64,000 nt of DNA, taken from assembly GCA_964493785.1 (NCBI GenBank), contig CAZBPM010000019.1:36392-100391 (forward strand), read 5' to 3'. The translations under genes and the position numbers were made by a program. Every line of letters starts with the position of its first letter. Position 1 is the stretch's first letter. Shown in pieces: positions 25,569 to 33,889 of this stretch. This stretch comes from Hyphomicrobium_A sp964493785. GTDB taxonomy: Bacteria; Pseudomonadota; Alphaproteobacteria; Rhizobiales; Hyphomicrobiaceae. The notes under the pieces were generated by a model. The model was given only the letters and a program-made list of their open reading frames with translations, was not told the origin of the DNA and did no database searches.

Positions 25569-26066
25569 TCAGTTGAGCTTGCCAGCCATATCCTTGATCC
25601 CCTGCTCGACGAGACCGGCAGCGGTGGACACCTCGGAGGCCTTCGACTTGAGGATTCGCTCGGCGGCGGCGATGGCGCTGTCGACTGCCGAGGCACGCAC
25701 CTCGGTCAGGGCCTGGGCCTCGGCGCGAGCGATCTTCTCCTCGGCGGCCTTGGTGCGGCGCTCGACCGATTCCGTCAGAGCCTTGCGGGTCTGCTCGGTC
25801 AGGGCTTCGGCCTCACGCCTGGCCTGGTCGAGGATTTCCTTGGCCTCGTTCTCGGCTTCTCGGCTCTTGCGCTTGTAGTCGTTGAGCAGGCTCTGGGCCT
25901 CGTCGCGCAGGCGACGGGCCTCGTCAAGCTCGCGACGGATGGCATCGGCGCGCGCGTCGAGTGCCTTTCCCACGGTTGCCGGGACTTTGTAGTAGAGGAT
26001 GAGACCGACGAACGCGAAGAACGCGATCATCACCCAGAACGTCGGATCGGCCAGATCAAAGTGCAT
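25569..26066 (-). CDS. atpF: F0F1 ATP synthase subunit b
   Basis: This is the peripheral-stalk subunit b. It has an N-terminal transmembrane helix (FWVMIAFFAFVGLILYYKVP) followed by a long charged coiled coil with alanine/glutamate repeats, ending in the delta-contact region. The chosen ATG at 26066 (MHFDLADPTFWV) gives 165 residues, normal for the family; a GTG at 26078 would add four. It is the last gene of the operon, 8 bp after the b' gene. Confidence 0.95.
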   Translation of the reverse strand: MHFDLADPTFWVMIAFFAFVGLILYYKVPATVGKALDARADAIRRELDEARRLRDEAQSLLNDYKRKSREAENEAKEILDQARREAEALTEQTRKALTESVERRTKAAEEKIARAEAQALTEVRASAVDSAIAAAERILKSKASEVSTAAGLVEQGIKDMAGKLN

Positions 26067-26074
26067 TGGCGTTC

Positions 26075-26626
26075 TCACTCGGCTGCGGGCTGCATCGCCT
26101 TCTTGACCTCGGCGGGACTGACGTCCGCGCCCAGGAGCTTGCCAACCACGGCGCTGGCCGTCTCGGCGGCGATGTCATCGACGCTCGAAAGGGCCTTGGA
26201 CTTGGTGGCGGAGATGCGCGCCTCGGCGTCGACCAGCTTGGCTGCCAGCTCACTCTCGATGCGAGCACGCTCCTTCTCGGTGTCGGCGGTCAGGCGGTCG
26301 CGCACTTCCTTGGCCATGGAGGAGGCCTTCTGGCGGGCGTCGCTCAGGGCCTTCTCGTAGGCGGCAAGCGCGGCATCCGTATCGGCCTTGAAACGCCCGG
26401 CCGCATCGAGATCGCGCTGGACGCGATCGCGACGCTCTTCGAGCACTTCACCGATACGCGGGAGCGTGACGCGCGAGAGCACGAGGTAAAGCAGGACAAA
26501 AGTGAGCGCCAGCCAGGCGAGCTGCGGGGCAAAGTTGGCCGGATTGAGCTGCGGCAGACCTCCCGCCTCTTCGCCGTGCGCAGCCGCGGCAGCAGCCACG
26601 ACCAACGCTGAGATAGCTGCGATCAT
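26075..26626 (-). CDS. F0F1 ATP synthase subunit b'
   Basis: This is the second, divergent peripheral-stalk subunit present in alphaproteobacteria and photosynthetic organisms. The 183-residue protein starts with an alanine-rich signal-like segment (MIAAISALVVAAAAAAHGEE), then a transmembrane helix (LAWLALTFVLLYLVLSRVTLPRIGEVL) and a coiled coil. The TLPRIGEVLEERRDR motif after the helix is characteristic of b'. It is 34 bp downstream of atpE. Confidence 0.95.
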   Translation of the reverse strand: MIAAISALVVAAAAAAHGEEAGGLPQLNPANFAPQLAWLALTFVLLYLVLSRVTLPRIGEVLEERRDRVQRDLDAAGRFKADTDAALAAYEKALSDARQKASSMAKEVRDRLTADTEKERARIESELAAKLVDAEARISATKSKALSSVDDIAAETASAVVGKLLGADVSPAEVKKAMQPAAE

Positions 26627-26660
26627 TTTGTCCTCCTCGCTGGATCGCGTGTCTACCGGA

Positions 26661-26885
26661 TCAGGCGAACAGGATCATCAGCGCGATGAGCAGGCCGAAC
26701 AGGCCGGTCGCTTCGCAAAGGGCGAAGCCGATCAGCAGGTTGGTGAACTGACCAGGAGCAGCCGACGGGTTGCGGAGAGCGCCGGAGAGATAGTTGGCGA
26801 AGATGTTGCCGATGCCGATACCGGCGCCGATGAGTGCGAAGCAGGCGAGGCCGGCACCGATGAACTTTGCTGCCTGAGGATCCAT
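26661..26885 (-). CDS. atpE: F0F1 ATP synthase subunit c
   Basis: This is the proton-translocating ring subunit. The 74-residue protein is a helical hairpin: IGAGLACFALIGAGIGIGNIFANYLSGALRNP, then a polar loop and NLLIGFALCEATGLFGLLIALMILFA, with the proton-carrying Glu in the second helix (LCEATGLF). ATG at 26885 (MDPQAAKF) is chosen as the usual family start with GGAG upstream; ATG at 26900 would add five residues. It is 94 bp from atpB. Confidence 0.97.
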   Translation of the reverse strand: MDPQAAKFIGAGLACFALIGAGIGIGNIFANYLSGALRNPSAAPGQFTNLLIGFALCEATGLFGLLIALMILFA

Positions 26886-26979
26886 AGTGGTCGTCTCCAT
26901 TCGGGTTTTGGTTTTGAATTCTAAGGTTCGTTACGATGAAATCCGGACTACGAAACTCGAAGCCCGTCCTTCATAGCGC

Positions 26980-27738
26980 TCAGTGATGGTGCATGTTCAC
27001 CGCATCGTTGAGGTAGATGCAGGTGAGCACCGTGAAGATGAATGCCTGGAGGAAGGCGACGACCAGCTCGAGACCGGTGAAGCCGACGAGGAACACCAGG
27101 GGAGCCCAGCCGCCAAGAAGGCCGAGGCCGACGACGAAGCCAGCGAAGACCTTCAGCATCGCGTGGCCGGCCATCATGTTGGCGAACAGACGCACCGAGT
27201 GGCTGATGGGGCGGATCAGATAGGAGATCACCTCGATCACCACGATAATCGGCAGCAGCCAGAAGGGCACGCCCTCAGGTACGAAGAGCTTCAGGAAGCC
27301 GACGCCGTGGTTGATGAAGCCGATCGCGGTGATGATCAACCAGACCATGGCGGCGAGGGCGAAGGTGACGATGATGTGGCTCGTGACGGTGAACGAGTAG
27401 GGCAGCAGGCCCAGCAGGTTCAGCACGAGGATGAACATGAAAATCGTAAAGACCCAGGGGAAGTACTTCATCCCCTTCTCGCCGACGATGTCGCGCACCA
27501 TGTTGGCGATGAATTCGTAGCTCAGCTCGGCGATGGACTGCAGGCGGCCCGGAACGAGGGCGCGGCGGTTCATGGCGACGAGATAGAAAAGAGGGATGAC
27601 CGCGAGCGCGAGCACCATGAAAAGCGAAGCGTTGGTGAACGAGACGTCGTAGCCAAACAGCTCCATCGGGATGAGCCGCTTGATCTCGAACTGTTGCATG
27701 GGGCCATGAGCCGCTCCATGCGCGCCTTCTGCAGCCAA
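26980..27738 (-). CDS. atpB: F0F1 ATP synthase subunit a
   Basis: This is the stator subunit forming the proton half-channels next to the c-ring. The 252-residue membrane protein has the essential arginine in PISHSVRLFANMMAGHAMLKVFAGF, the helix ending VFLVGFTGLELVVAFLQAFIFTVLTCIYLNDAVNMHHH, and the family segment YEFIANMVRDIVGEKGMKYFPWVFTIF. It lies 12 bp after atpI. Confidence 0.98.
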   Translation of the reverse strand: MAAEGAHGAAHGPMQQFEIKRLIPMELFGYDVSFTNASLFMVLALAVIPLFYLVAMNRRALVPGRLQSIAELSYEFIANMVRDIVGEKGMKYFPWVFTIFMFILVLNLLGLLPYSFTVTSHIIVTFALAAMVWLIITAIGFINHGVGFLKLFVPEGVPFWLLPIIVVIEVISYLIRPISHSVRLFANMMAGHAMLKVFAGFVVGLGLLGGWAPLVFLVGFTGLELVVAFLQAFIFTVLTCIYLNDAVNMHHH

Positions 27739-27750
27739 AGGTCCGCTCCC

Positions 27751-28164
27751 CTACCTGTCGTCGTCCTCGTCGTCCTCAATTACGGACGGCGATGCAAGCT
27801 GTTTTGCTTGCTGCTTGCGTTGCTCTTCCTGCGCCGACCGGATCACGTTCGTCACGCCGGCTGCGAAGCCGAGAATGACGAACAGGACCATCAGCCAAGG
27901 CCCCGTGCCGAGTTGGCGGTCGATCGCCCACCCAATGAAACCGCCAATACCGACGCCGACCAGCAGCTCAGCACCGAAACGGAATGCCTTCCCAAAGGCG
28001 GCTCCGTCTACTCGGCCGGCTGGCGAACGACTTGCCGGCTCGCGCTGGGTTTTCACCGCATCGAGCCGCTTGCCGATCGCCTCTGATCGCTGTCTGAAAG
28101 CCTCACGCTCCTCGGGGCTAATCTCACCATGCCCCGGGGGCTCGTTATTCCCTGCGGACGACAT
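27751..28164 (-). CDS. atpI: AtpI/AtpZ family protein
   Basis: This is the small membrane protein heading the F0 operon, linked in other bacteria to c-ring assembly or magnesium supply. The 137-residue product has a charged N-terminal half, then two transmembrane helices (about 65-85, AELLVGVGIGGFIGWAIDRQLG, and 92-110, WLMVLFVILGFAAGVTNVI), and an acidic C-terminus (VIEDDEDDDR). A strong promoter lies 67 bp upstream. Confidence 0.92.
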   Translation of the reverse strand: MSSAGNNEPPGHGEISPEEREAFRQRSEAIGKRLDAVKTQREPASRSPAGRVDGAAFGKAFRFGAELLVGVGIGGFIGWAIDRQLGTGPWLMVLFVILGFAAGVTNVIRSAQEEQRKQQAKQLASPSVIEDDEDDDR

Positions 28165-28230
28165 GGTTTCAACCGGCCCAGCTGCGCTTTTCGAGGCTTA
28201 CGAATACGGCAGGTTTCATCAACGGCGCGC

Positions 28231-28259
28231 ACCATAGTGACGGCCCCGGGGGGTGTCAA
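28231..28259 (-). promoter_or_regulatory. Strong sigma70-type promoter of the atp F0 operon
   Basis: The minus strand carries a perfect -35 TTGACA (28254-28259) and a -10 TATGGT (28231-28236) separated by 17 bp. It lies 67 bp upstream of the atpI start, with no other gene between. Confidence 0.8.
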
Positions 28260-28319
28260 GAAAGGGCCGGAAACATTGAGGGTACGGCTAATCCGCGCAG
28301 CTTTTTAAAGCCCCGCCGA

Positions 28320-28961
28320 CTAGCTTTTGTGGCGCTTGCGCAGCCGGAACACGGCCTTTTCGCCAAGAAGGTTCTGCAACGACAGCGAGCGGCGGATCGG
28401 CAGGCGCTGGCCTGAGATGTTGAAGGCGACGGCTTCCTCGACCTCTGCATCCACCAGCTCGGCGAGGTCGACGAAGTCCTTAATGGTGCAGAGGTGGCTG
28501 TTGGGACTGTCGTACCAGGTGTCGGGGAGATTTTCGGTCTGCGGCATGCGGCCGGTGAGAAGAAGATCGGCTCTGATCCGCCAATGTCCGAAGTTGGGGA
28601 ACGAGACGATCGCCCGGCGACCGATGCGCAGAAGGTTCTCCAGGACCAATCGCGGGTGACGGGTGGCCTGGATCGTGAGGCTCAGGATCGCGTAGTCGAA
28701 GGCCTGATCGGGATAATCGTCCAGATCGCGGTCGGCATCGCCTTGGATGACCGACAGGCCGCGCATCACGCAGGCATTCACGCGCTCGCGCGACAGCTCC
28801 ACACCGCGTCCATCCGTATTCTTGGTTTCGGCCAGGAGCTGAAGCAGGGCGCCGTCGCCGCAGCCGACATCGAGCGCTCGCGAATCCGGCTCGACCATCT
28901 CCGCGATGAGGAGGTGGTCGCCGCGGTGGGGCCCGGAAACGGGGAGGTTCGGTTTCAGCAT
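28320..28961 (-). CDS. metW: Methionine biosynthesis protein MetW
   Basis: This is a SAM-dependent-methyltransferase-fold protein that partners MetX in homoserine acetylation in bacteria with the metXW operon. The 213-residue protein shows the SAM loop RALDVGCGDGALLQLLAE, then GVELSRERVNACVMRGL and VSFPNFGHWRIRADLLLTGRMP, characteristic of MetW. It starts 4 bp after the metX stop and so is cotranscribed with metX and falls under the same riboswitch. Confidence 0.96.
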   Translation of the reverse strand: MLKPNLPVSGPHRGDHLLIAEMVEPDSRALDVGCGDGALLQLLAETKNTDGRGVELSRERVNACVMRGLSVIQGDADRDLDDYPDQAFDYAILSLTIQATRHPRLVLENLLRIGRRAIVSFPNFGHWRIRADLLLTGRMPQTENLPDTWYDSPNSHLCTIKDFVDLAELVDAEVEEAVAFNISGQRLPIRRSLSLQNLLGEKAVFRLRKRHKS

Positions 28962-28965
28962 GCCA

Positions 28966-30165
28966 CTACACTTTCAAGCCGCGCTTGACGCCGGCAGCAC
29001 TCAAGAACCCACGCACCGTCGCGAAGAACTCGGGCTCCTCCAGCAGGAATGCGTCGTGGCCCTTGTTGCTGTCGATCTCGACGAACGAGACGTTGGCGGC
29101 GACGGCATTGAGGGCATGCACGATCTCGCGGCTCTCGCGGGTCGGGTAGAGCCAGTCGGAGGTAAAGGAGACGACGCAAAAGCGGGTCTTGGTGCCCCGG
29201 AAGGCGTTGGCCAGCACGTCGCCGCGCTCGCTGGCGAGGTCGAAATAGTCCATGGCGCGCGTGATGTAGAGGTAGCTGTTGGCGTCGAAGCGGTCGACGA
29301 AGGTCGAGCCCTGGTGACGCAAATAGCTTTCGACTTGGAAGTCGGCGCTGAAGGAGAAGGTGACCTTGGCGCGTTCCTGCAGGTTGCGTCCGAACTTGCG
29401 GTGCAGCGCGTCCTCGGACAGGTAGGTGATGTGCGCGGCCATGCGCGCCACGGACAGTCCGTTGCGCGGGACCTTGTTGAACGAGTGATAGTCGCCGCCG
29501 CACCAGTCGGGATCTGCCATGACGGCTTGGCGGCCGACCTCGTGGAAGGCGATATTTTGCGGGGAATGGCCCGCGGCAGTGGCGATCGGGACGGCCGAGA
29601 AGACGCGCTGGGAGTGGCTTGCGGCCCATTCGAGCACCTGCATGCCGCCCATCGAGCCGCCGATGACGCAAAAGAGCTGGTCAATGCCGAGGTGGTCGAT
29701 CAGGCGTACCTGCGCATTCACCATGTCGCCGATGGTGATCACGGGGAAGCTCAGCCCGTAAGGCTTGCCGGTTTTCGGATCGATGGAGGCTGGGCCGGTC
29801 GAGCCCATGCAGCCGCCTAAGATGTTCGAGCAGATGACGAAGAAGCGATTTGTGTCGATGGGCTTGCCGGGCCCGATGAGCGTCGTCCACCAGCCGGGTT
29901 TCTTGGTGACCGGGTGCTGGGACGCGGCGTACTGGTCGGCGGTCAGGGCATGGCAGACGAGAATGGCGTTCGACTTGTCGGCATTGAGCTCGCCGTACGT
30001 CTCATAGGCGATGGAGATCGGTGCAAGAAGCTGGTCGCAGGAAAGGCGCAGCGGCTCGGTCGCGGGAAGACGCAGCAGTTTGCTCGAAGGCGCATTAGCC
30101 TCGATCAGCCGGGGGCTTTGGACCTCGCCGGTCTCGCTGTTCTCCATGGTCGGATGCACTGGCAT
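28966..30165 (-). CDS. metX: Homoserine O-acetyltransferase
   Basis: It acetylates homoserine with acetyl-CoA for methionine synthesis. The 399-residue alpha/beta hydrolase has the nucleophile in CVIGGSMGGMQVLEWA, the sequence CHALTADQYAASQHP near the N-terminus, and the closing triad region with Asp (SFTSDWLYP) and His (SNKGHDAFLLEE). The reading frame is open to 30249, but that part overlaps a predicted terminator hairpin; ATG at 30165 is chosen because AGGAG lies upstream (about 12 nt). ATG at 30147 is another possibility. Its leader carries a SAM-II riboswitch, so expression should fall when S-adenosylmethionine is plentiful. Confidence 0.95.
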   Translation of the reverse strand: MPVHPTMENSETGEVQSPRLIEANAPSSKLLRLPATEPLRLSCDQLLAPISIAYETYGELNADKSNAILVCHALTADQYAASQHPVTKKPGWWTTLIGPGKPIDTNRFFVICSNILGGCMGSTGPASIDPKTGKPYGLSFPVITIGDMVNAQVRLIDHLGIDQLFCVIGGSMGGMQVLEWAASHSQRVFSAVPIATAAGHSPQNIAFHEVGRQAVMADPDWCGGDYHSFNKVPRNGLSVARMAAHITYLSEDALHRKFGRNLQERAKVTFSFSADFQVESYLRHQGSTFVDRFDANSYLYITRAMDYFDLASERGDVLANAFRGTKTRFCVVSFTSDWLYPTRESREIVHALNAVAANVSFVEIDSNKGHDAFLLEEPEFFATVRGFLSAAGVKRGLKV

Positions 30166-30204
30166 CGCGGATGCGCGCTCCTTGGCCCCACGCATCGCGC
30201 GGAG

Positions 30205-30262
30205 CAAACAGAAAACCCGGCCGGATTGCAGGCCTCTAAGGCCGCTCATCCATAAACCGGGT
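30205..30262 (-). terminator. Possible riboswitch-controlled terminator in the metX leader
   Basis: Downstream of the SAM-II element, arms ACCCGG (minus strand, at 30257-30262) and CCGGGT (30215-30220) enclose an inner hairpin GGCCT-TAG-AGGCC (30231-30243). The outer stem is followed by TTTTCTGTTT. The placement before the metX start suggests transcription control by the riboswitch; this is inference. Confidence 0.4.
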
Positions 30263-30270
30263 GCGCGCGG

Positions 30271-30325
30271 CCCTTTTTAGCGACTTATTTAACGTGGTTG
30301 CAAGCCGGCCGGCCAAATCACCACG
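30271..30325 (-). promoter_or_regulatory. SAM-II riboswitch
   Basis: The minus strand reads CGTGGTGATTT, then TTGCAACCACG and finally GTCGCTAAAAAGGG. This matches the SAM-II (metA/metX) consensus: a P1 stem (CGTGG with CCACG), the TGATTT loop after the first strand, TTGCAA before the second strand, and the closing GCTAAAAAGGG that forms the pseudoknot. It is about 55 nt, the usual size, and lies in the leader of metX-metW, its usual place in alphaproteobacteria. A promoter immediately precedes it. Confidence 0.93.
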
Positions 30326-30340
30326 AGTTCCAACACCGGC

Positions 30341-30368
30341 AATATCGGTATGGCCGCGGCGGCGTCAA
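30341..30368 (-). promoter_or_regulatory. Promoter of the metX-metW transcript
   Basis: A -35 TTGACG (30363-30368) and a -10 GATATT (30341-30346) on the minus strand are separated by 16 bp. Initiation about 7 bp downstream would place the first bases just before the SAM-II stem, as expected for a riboswitch leader. Confidence 0.65.
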
Positions 30369-30392
30369 GTGTGGCCGAACTAGGTGGCCTAA

Positions 30393-30899
30393 CTATCGAG
30401 ACGTAAAGTGCCGGATCACCGCGAGAAGATCGTCCATGCTGCCGTCGAGGCCTTGAGTAGGAATGGCCAAGCTTCCTCGGCCGCTCGCCACGGGTGACGT
30501 TCGAGCAAATCTAGCCATTTTCGTCATCTCAAGGGTAGCGGCGAAACTTGGATCTAGGTCGACCATCAGTAAGCTCTGGCGATGGACGTTTCGGACCGAG
30601 AGGCCTCTGATCGATCGCCAAGGCAGAATTGTTTCGCTGATCCTCTTATCCAGGATGCCATCGCGGCTGATCGTCAACACGTTAGGGTCGCCGAATGTCT
30701 TGATAAGCAACCCGACTGAGGCGAACGCGAACAGTGGCGCTCCTGCCAGAAAAGCGAATTCGGGGAGGCTTCCAGGTTTGGCTAGGCCATTCCAATAGGC
30801 CCACCCAAAGAAACCGGCCAATATGCAGCTCAGCAGCGAATACGCTGCGAGCTTCGCGCGTGAATAAGCGAATATAACGCCGTTAGCATCCCAACGCAT
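30393..30899 (-). CDS. Two-helix membrane protein with PH-like domain (STM3941-like)
   Basis: I do not assign a function. The 168-residue product has two N-terminal transmembrane helices (AAYSLLSCILAGFFGWAYW and FAFLAGAPLFAFASVGLLI), then a cytoplasmic beta-rich region with the pattern LTISRDGILDKRISETILPWRSIRGLSV, which resembles STM3941-like PH-fold proteins. Its base composition looks less GC-biased than its neighbours, which may indicate later acquisition. It lies upstream of the metX promoter on the same strand but is separated from it. Confidence 0.7.
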   Translation of the reverse strand: MRWDANGVIFAYSRAKLAAYSLLSCILAGFFGWAYWNGLAKPGSLPEFAFLAGAPLFAFASVGLLIKTFGDPNVLTISRDGILDKRISETILPWRSIRGLSVRNVHRQSLLMVDLDPSFAATLEMTKMARFARTSPVASGRGSLAIPTQGLDGSMDDLLAVIRHFTSR

Positions 30900-31084
30900 G
30901 GTCCCCCCATTGGCGCGACGCTGAGGATAGCCTGCGCGCCGATGGGGCTCTAGCCGGCATTTGCTATGCTTGCTGCCCGAAGTGGGGAGCGGCTTGAGGG
31001 CTCAGGCCTTTGCGTTCCAGTGCAGGCCTCTGTATCACTTGCCGCGCCTTACGCGCTCGACGTTTACGCATCCGGACTGACCCA

Positions 31085-32191
31085 ATGACCATCGCCGTTC
31101 CCCGGCCCAAGGCCGGCATTCTCGACATCGATCCTTACGTGCCCGGCGAAAGCAAGCTGCCGGCGGGCCTGAAGCCGATCAAGCTGTCATCCAACGAGAC
31201 GCCGCTTGGCCCCAGCTCCAAGGCGCTCGACGCCGTTCGAGAGGTCATAGGTGAACTGGAGCGGTATCCGGATGGCGCCGCCGCGCATCTGCGCGGGGCG
31301 ATCGCGGGCCGGTACGGTCTCAACCCGGCTCGGATCATCTGCGGGGCGGGCTCCGACGAGCTGCTGACCATGCTGGCGCATGCTTATCTCGGTCCGGGCG
31401 ACGAGGCCATCTTCACCGAGCATGGCTTCCTGCTCTATCGCATCATCGTGCTGGCCAACGGCGCGACGCCCGTGGTTGCGCCGGAACGCAACTACCAGAC
31501 GGACATCTCGGAGATTCTGAAGCGGGTCACCGACCGCACACGGATGGTGTTCCTCGCCAACCCGAACAATCCGACGGGCACGTACATCTCATTCGACGAG
31601 GTGCGTTCGCTGCGGGCGCAGCTGCCGTCGAACGTGCTGCTGGTGCTCGACGCCGCTTACGCCGAGTACGTGCGCCGTAACGATTACGAAGCCGGCATCG
31701 AGCTGGTTGCCACGACGCCGAACACGGTGATGACGCGCACATTCTCGAAGATCCACGGACTTGCCGGACTTCGGCTCGGCTGGGCGTACTGCCCGGAGGA
31801 AGTAGCGGACGTGCTCAATCGAATCCGCGGGCCGTTCAACGTTTCGGTGCCGGCGATGGTAGCGGGCGCAGCGGCCATTGCCGACAAGGCGCACGAGGAG
31901 GCGTCGGCCGTGCACAATGAGCGCTGGCTGCCTTGGCTCAGCGACGAGATCGAGAAGCTGGGGCTGAAGGTGACGCCGAGCGTCGCAAACTTCATCCTCG
32001 TGCATTTCGGCAAGGACGCGGCCAAGTCGGCGGATGCTGCCGACAAGTTCCTCAAGCAGCGTGCCATCATCGTGCGCAAGGTCGCCGCGTATGGGCTCCC
32101 CGATTGCCTGCGCATCACCATCGGAACCGAGGCGGACAATCGCGCGGTGGCGGCGGCGCTGGCCGATTTCATCGGGGGACGGCCGGCATGA
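31085..32191 (+). CDS. hisC: Histidinol-phosphate aminotransferase
   Basis: This PLP transaminase of histidine synthesis often also acts on aromatic amino acids. The 368-residue protein has KLSSNETPLGPSSKAL near the start, FLANPNNPTGTYIS, LVLDAAYAEYV and the PLP lysine in TRTFSKIHGLAGLRLGWAYCP. ATG at 31085 (MTIAVPRPKAGIL) gives the usual N-terminus; an upstream in-frame start at 31010 exists but lacks conserved sequence, and no strong Shine-Dalgarno is seen. It overlaps tyrC by 4 bp, a common pairing that links it to tyrosine and phenylalanine synthesis. Confidence 0.95.
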   Translation: MTIAVPRPKAGILDIDPYVPGESKLPAGLKPIKLSSNETPLGPSSKALDAVREVIGELERYPDGAAAHLRGAIAGRYGLNPARIICGAGSDELLTMLAHAYLGPGDEAIFTEHGFLLYRIIVLANGATPVVAPERNYQTDISEILKRVTDRTRMVFLANPNNPTGTYISFDEVRSLRAQLPSNVLLVLDAAYAEYVRRNDYEAGIELVATTPNTVMTRTFSKIHGLAGLRLGWAYCPEEVADVLNRIRGPFNVSVPAMVAGAAAIADKAHEEASAVHNERWLPWLSDEIEKLGLKVTPSVANFILVHFGKDAAKSADAADKFLKQRAIIVRKVAAYGLPDCLRITIGTEADNRAVAAALADFIGGRPA

Positions 32192-33144
32192 CGAAGCCGA
32201 TGTTCGAACGGGTGGCGCTGATCGGCATCGGCCTGATCGGCTCGTCGATCAGTCATGCGGCGCGCCGCAAGGGGCTCGCCGGCGAGCTAGTCGGCAGTGC
32301 GCGGACAAAGGCGACCGTCGATACCGCCGTGAAGCTCGGTCTGATCAGCAAGGGCTATGCAAACGCGGCCGAGGCGGTTGCGGGTGCCGATCTCGTCATT
32401 CTAAGCGTGCCGGTCGGCGCGTGCGGAGCGATCACGGCGGAGATTGCCCCGCATCTCAAGCCGGGTGCGATCGTCACGGACGTCGGCTCGGTTAAGGCGC
32501 AGGTCGTGCGCGACATGGCTCCGCATATCCCGGCTGGCGTGCATTTCGTGCCGGGGCATCCGATAGCAGGCACGGAGCAGTCCGGGCCTGAGGCCGGTTT
32601 CGCCGAGCTGTTCGATGGGCGCTGGACGATCCTCACGCCCGCGGACGGCACCGATGGCGCAGCCGTCGAGAAGCTGAAGGCATTCTGGGCGGCGCTCGGT
32701 GCAAAGGTGGAAGTGATGGCGCCGCAGCACCACGACATGGTGCTGGCGATCACCAGCCATCTGCCGCATCTCATCGCGTTCAATATCGTCAATACGGCCG
32801 AGCACCTGGAGCGGGTGACCGACAAGGAGGTCATCAAGTTCTCGGCGGGCGGCTTCCGCGACTTCACGCGCATCGCGGCCTCGGATCCGACAATGTGGCG
32901 CGACATCTTCCTCGGGAACAAGGAAGGCGTGATGGAAATGCTGCGGCGGTTCACGCGCGATCTCGAGGAACTCAAGGCGGCAATCGAGAACGACGACGGA
33001 GACACGCTCTATCGGCGCTTTGCCGACGCGCGGGCGATCCGGCGCGGGATCGTTGCGGCCGGCCAGGATACGCCGGCTCCGGACTTCGGACGCGGACATG
33101 GCGCGGGAACTCCGCCAGGTGATGCGGGCAAGGCGAAGACTTAG
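32188..33144 (+). CDS. tyrC: Prephenate/arogenate dehydrogenase
   Basis: This NAD-dependent enzyme oxidises prephenate or arogenate in tyrosine synthesis. The 318-residue protein has the dinucleotide loop VALIGIGLIGSSISHAARR, the family segments VTDVGSVKAQV and HFVPGHPIAGTEQSGPEAGFAELFDGR, the substrate/His segment HHDMVLAITSHLPHLIAF, and KFSAGGFRDFTRIAASDPTMWRDIF. Its ATG lies within the hisC stop overlap (ATGA at 32188). It ends with a polar tail of about 30 residues. Confidence 0.95.
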   Translation: MTKPMFERVALIGIGLIGSSISHAARRKGLAGELVGSARTKATVDTAVKLGLISKGYANAAEAVAGADLVILSVPVGACGAITAEIAPHLKPGAIVTDVGSVKAQVVRDMAPHIPAGVHFVPGHPIAGTEQSGPEAGFAELFDGRWTILTPADGTDGAAVEKLKAFWAALGAKVEVMAPQHHDMVLAITSHLPHLIAFNIVNTAEHLERVTDKEVIKFSAGGFRDFTRIAASDPTMWRDIFLGNKEGVMEMLRRFTRDLEELKAAIENDDGDTLYRRFADARAIRRGIVAAGQDTPAPDFGRGHGAGTPPGDAGKAKT

Positions 33145-33146
33145 CC

Positions 33147-33836
33147 ATGTCGGGCGATCGCGATCTCTGGGTCTTCGCGTACGGCTCGCTGATGTGGCGG
33201 CCCGGCTTCGAAGCCGACGAGACACACCACGCGCGGCTGGACGGCTGGCGCCGCAGCTTCTGCATTTACTCGCGCTTTCATCGCGGATCGCCGCGCCGGC
33301 CGGGGCTGGTGCTGGGGCTCGACCGAGGCGGCGTGTGCGAGGGGCTGGTGTTCCGCGTTGCGGCCGAGAGGGCGCGCGACACGCTCCGGTATTTACGCGA
33401 GCGCGAGCAAGTCGGCAGCGTCTATCGCGAGGCGCTGGTGCCGGTGACGCTATTATCTGGCGAGCGCATCGAGGTGTCGGCGCTTGCATTTCTCGTGGAG
33501 CGGTCGCATCCGAGCTACGCGGGGCAGCTGTCGCTTGCCCGCCAGGCGCACTTCGTGCGGGGCGGGAGCGGAAAGTCCGGCAACAACATCGACTATCTTG
33601 CGTCGACGCTGGTTCACCTGAGGCAGCTCGGGATCCGCGAGCGCGAGTTGGAGCGTTTGCAGACGGTGGTGGGGGCGTTTGCCGCGCGGGGTCCGGGAGA
33701 TCGGCACACGCGGGCGAGCGCGGCGGCGATGGTGCGGACGTTCGGGCGGTTTCCGGCGGTGGCGCCGCGGCTCAGGCCGGAGCATACGCACCGGTTCGCC
33801 TATCGCTCGATACTGACGGCGACGGGCAAGGATTGA
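33147..33836 (+). CDS. Gamma-glutamylcyclotransferase, ChaC-like
   Basis: This is a predicted glutathione-degrading cyclotransferase that releases 5-oxoproline. The 229-residue protein has the family loop WVFAYGSLMWRPGFE at residues about 8-22, the following HARLDGWRRSFCIYSRFHRG, and LREREQVGSVYREALVPV containing the acidic catalytic region. It starts 2 bp after tyrC, so it is likely cotranscribed, though a metabolic link with tyrosine synthesis is not evident. Confidence 0.92.
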   Translation: MSGDRDLWVFAYGSLMWRPGFEADETHHARLDGWRRSFCIYSRFHRGSPRRPGLVLGLDRGGVCEGLVFRVAAERARDTLRYLREREQVGSVYREALVPVTLLSGERIEVSALAFLVERSHPSYAGQLSLARQAHFVRGGSGKSGNNIDYLASTLVHLRQLGIRERELERLQTVVGAFAARGPGDRHTRASAAAMVRTFGRFPAVAPRLRPEHTHRFAYRSILTATGKD

Positions 33837-33889
33837 GATCTGGGTTGAGCGAACGGGGCGTTGTGCGTCCCGTTCAGGCGCCAGCCTTC

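Noticed and set aside
30166..30249. N-terminal extension of MetX from an ATG at 30249
   Set aside because: It overlaps a predicted terminator hairpin after the SAM-II riboswitch and lacks sequence typical of MetX.
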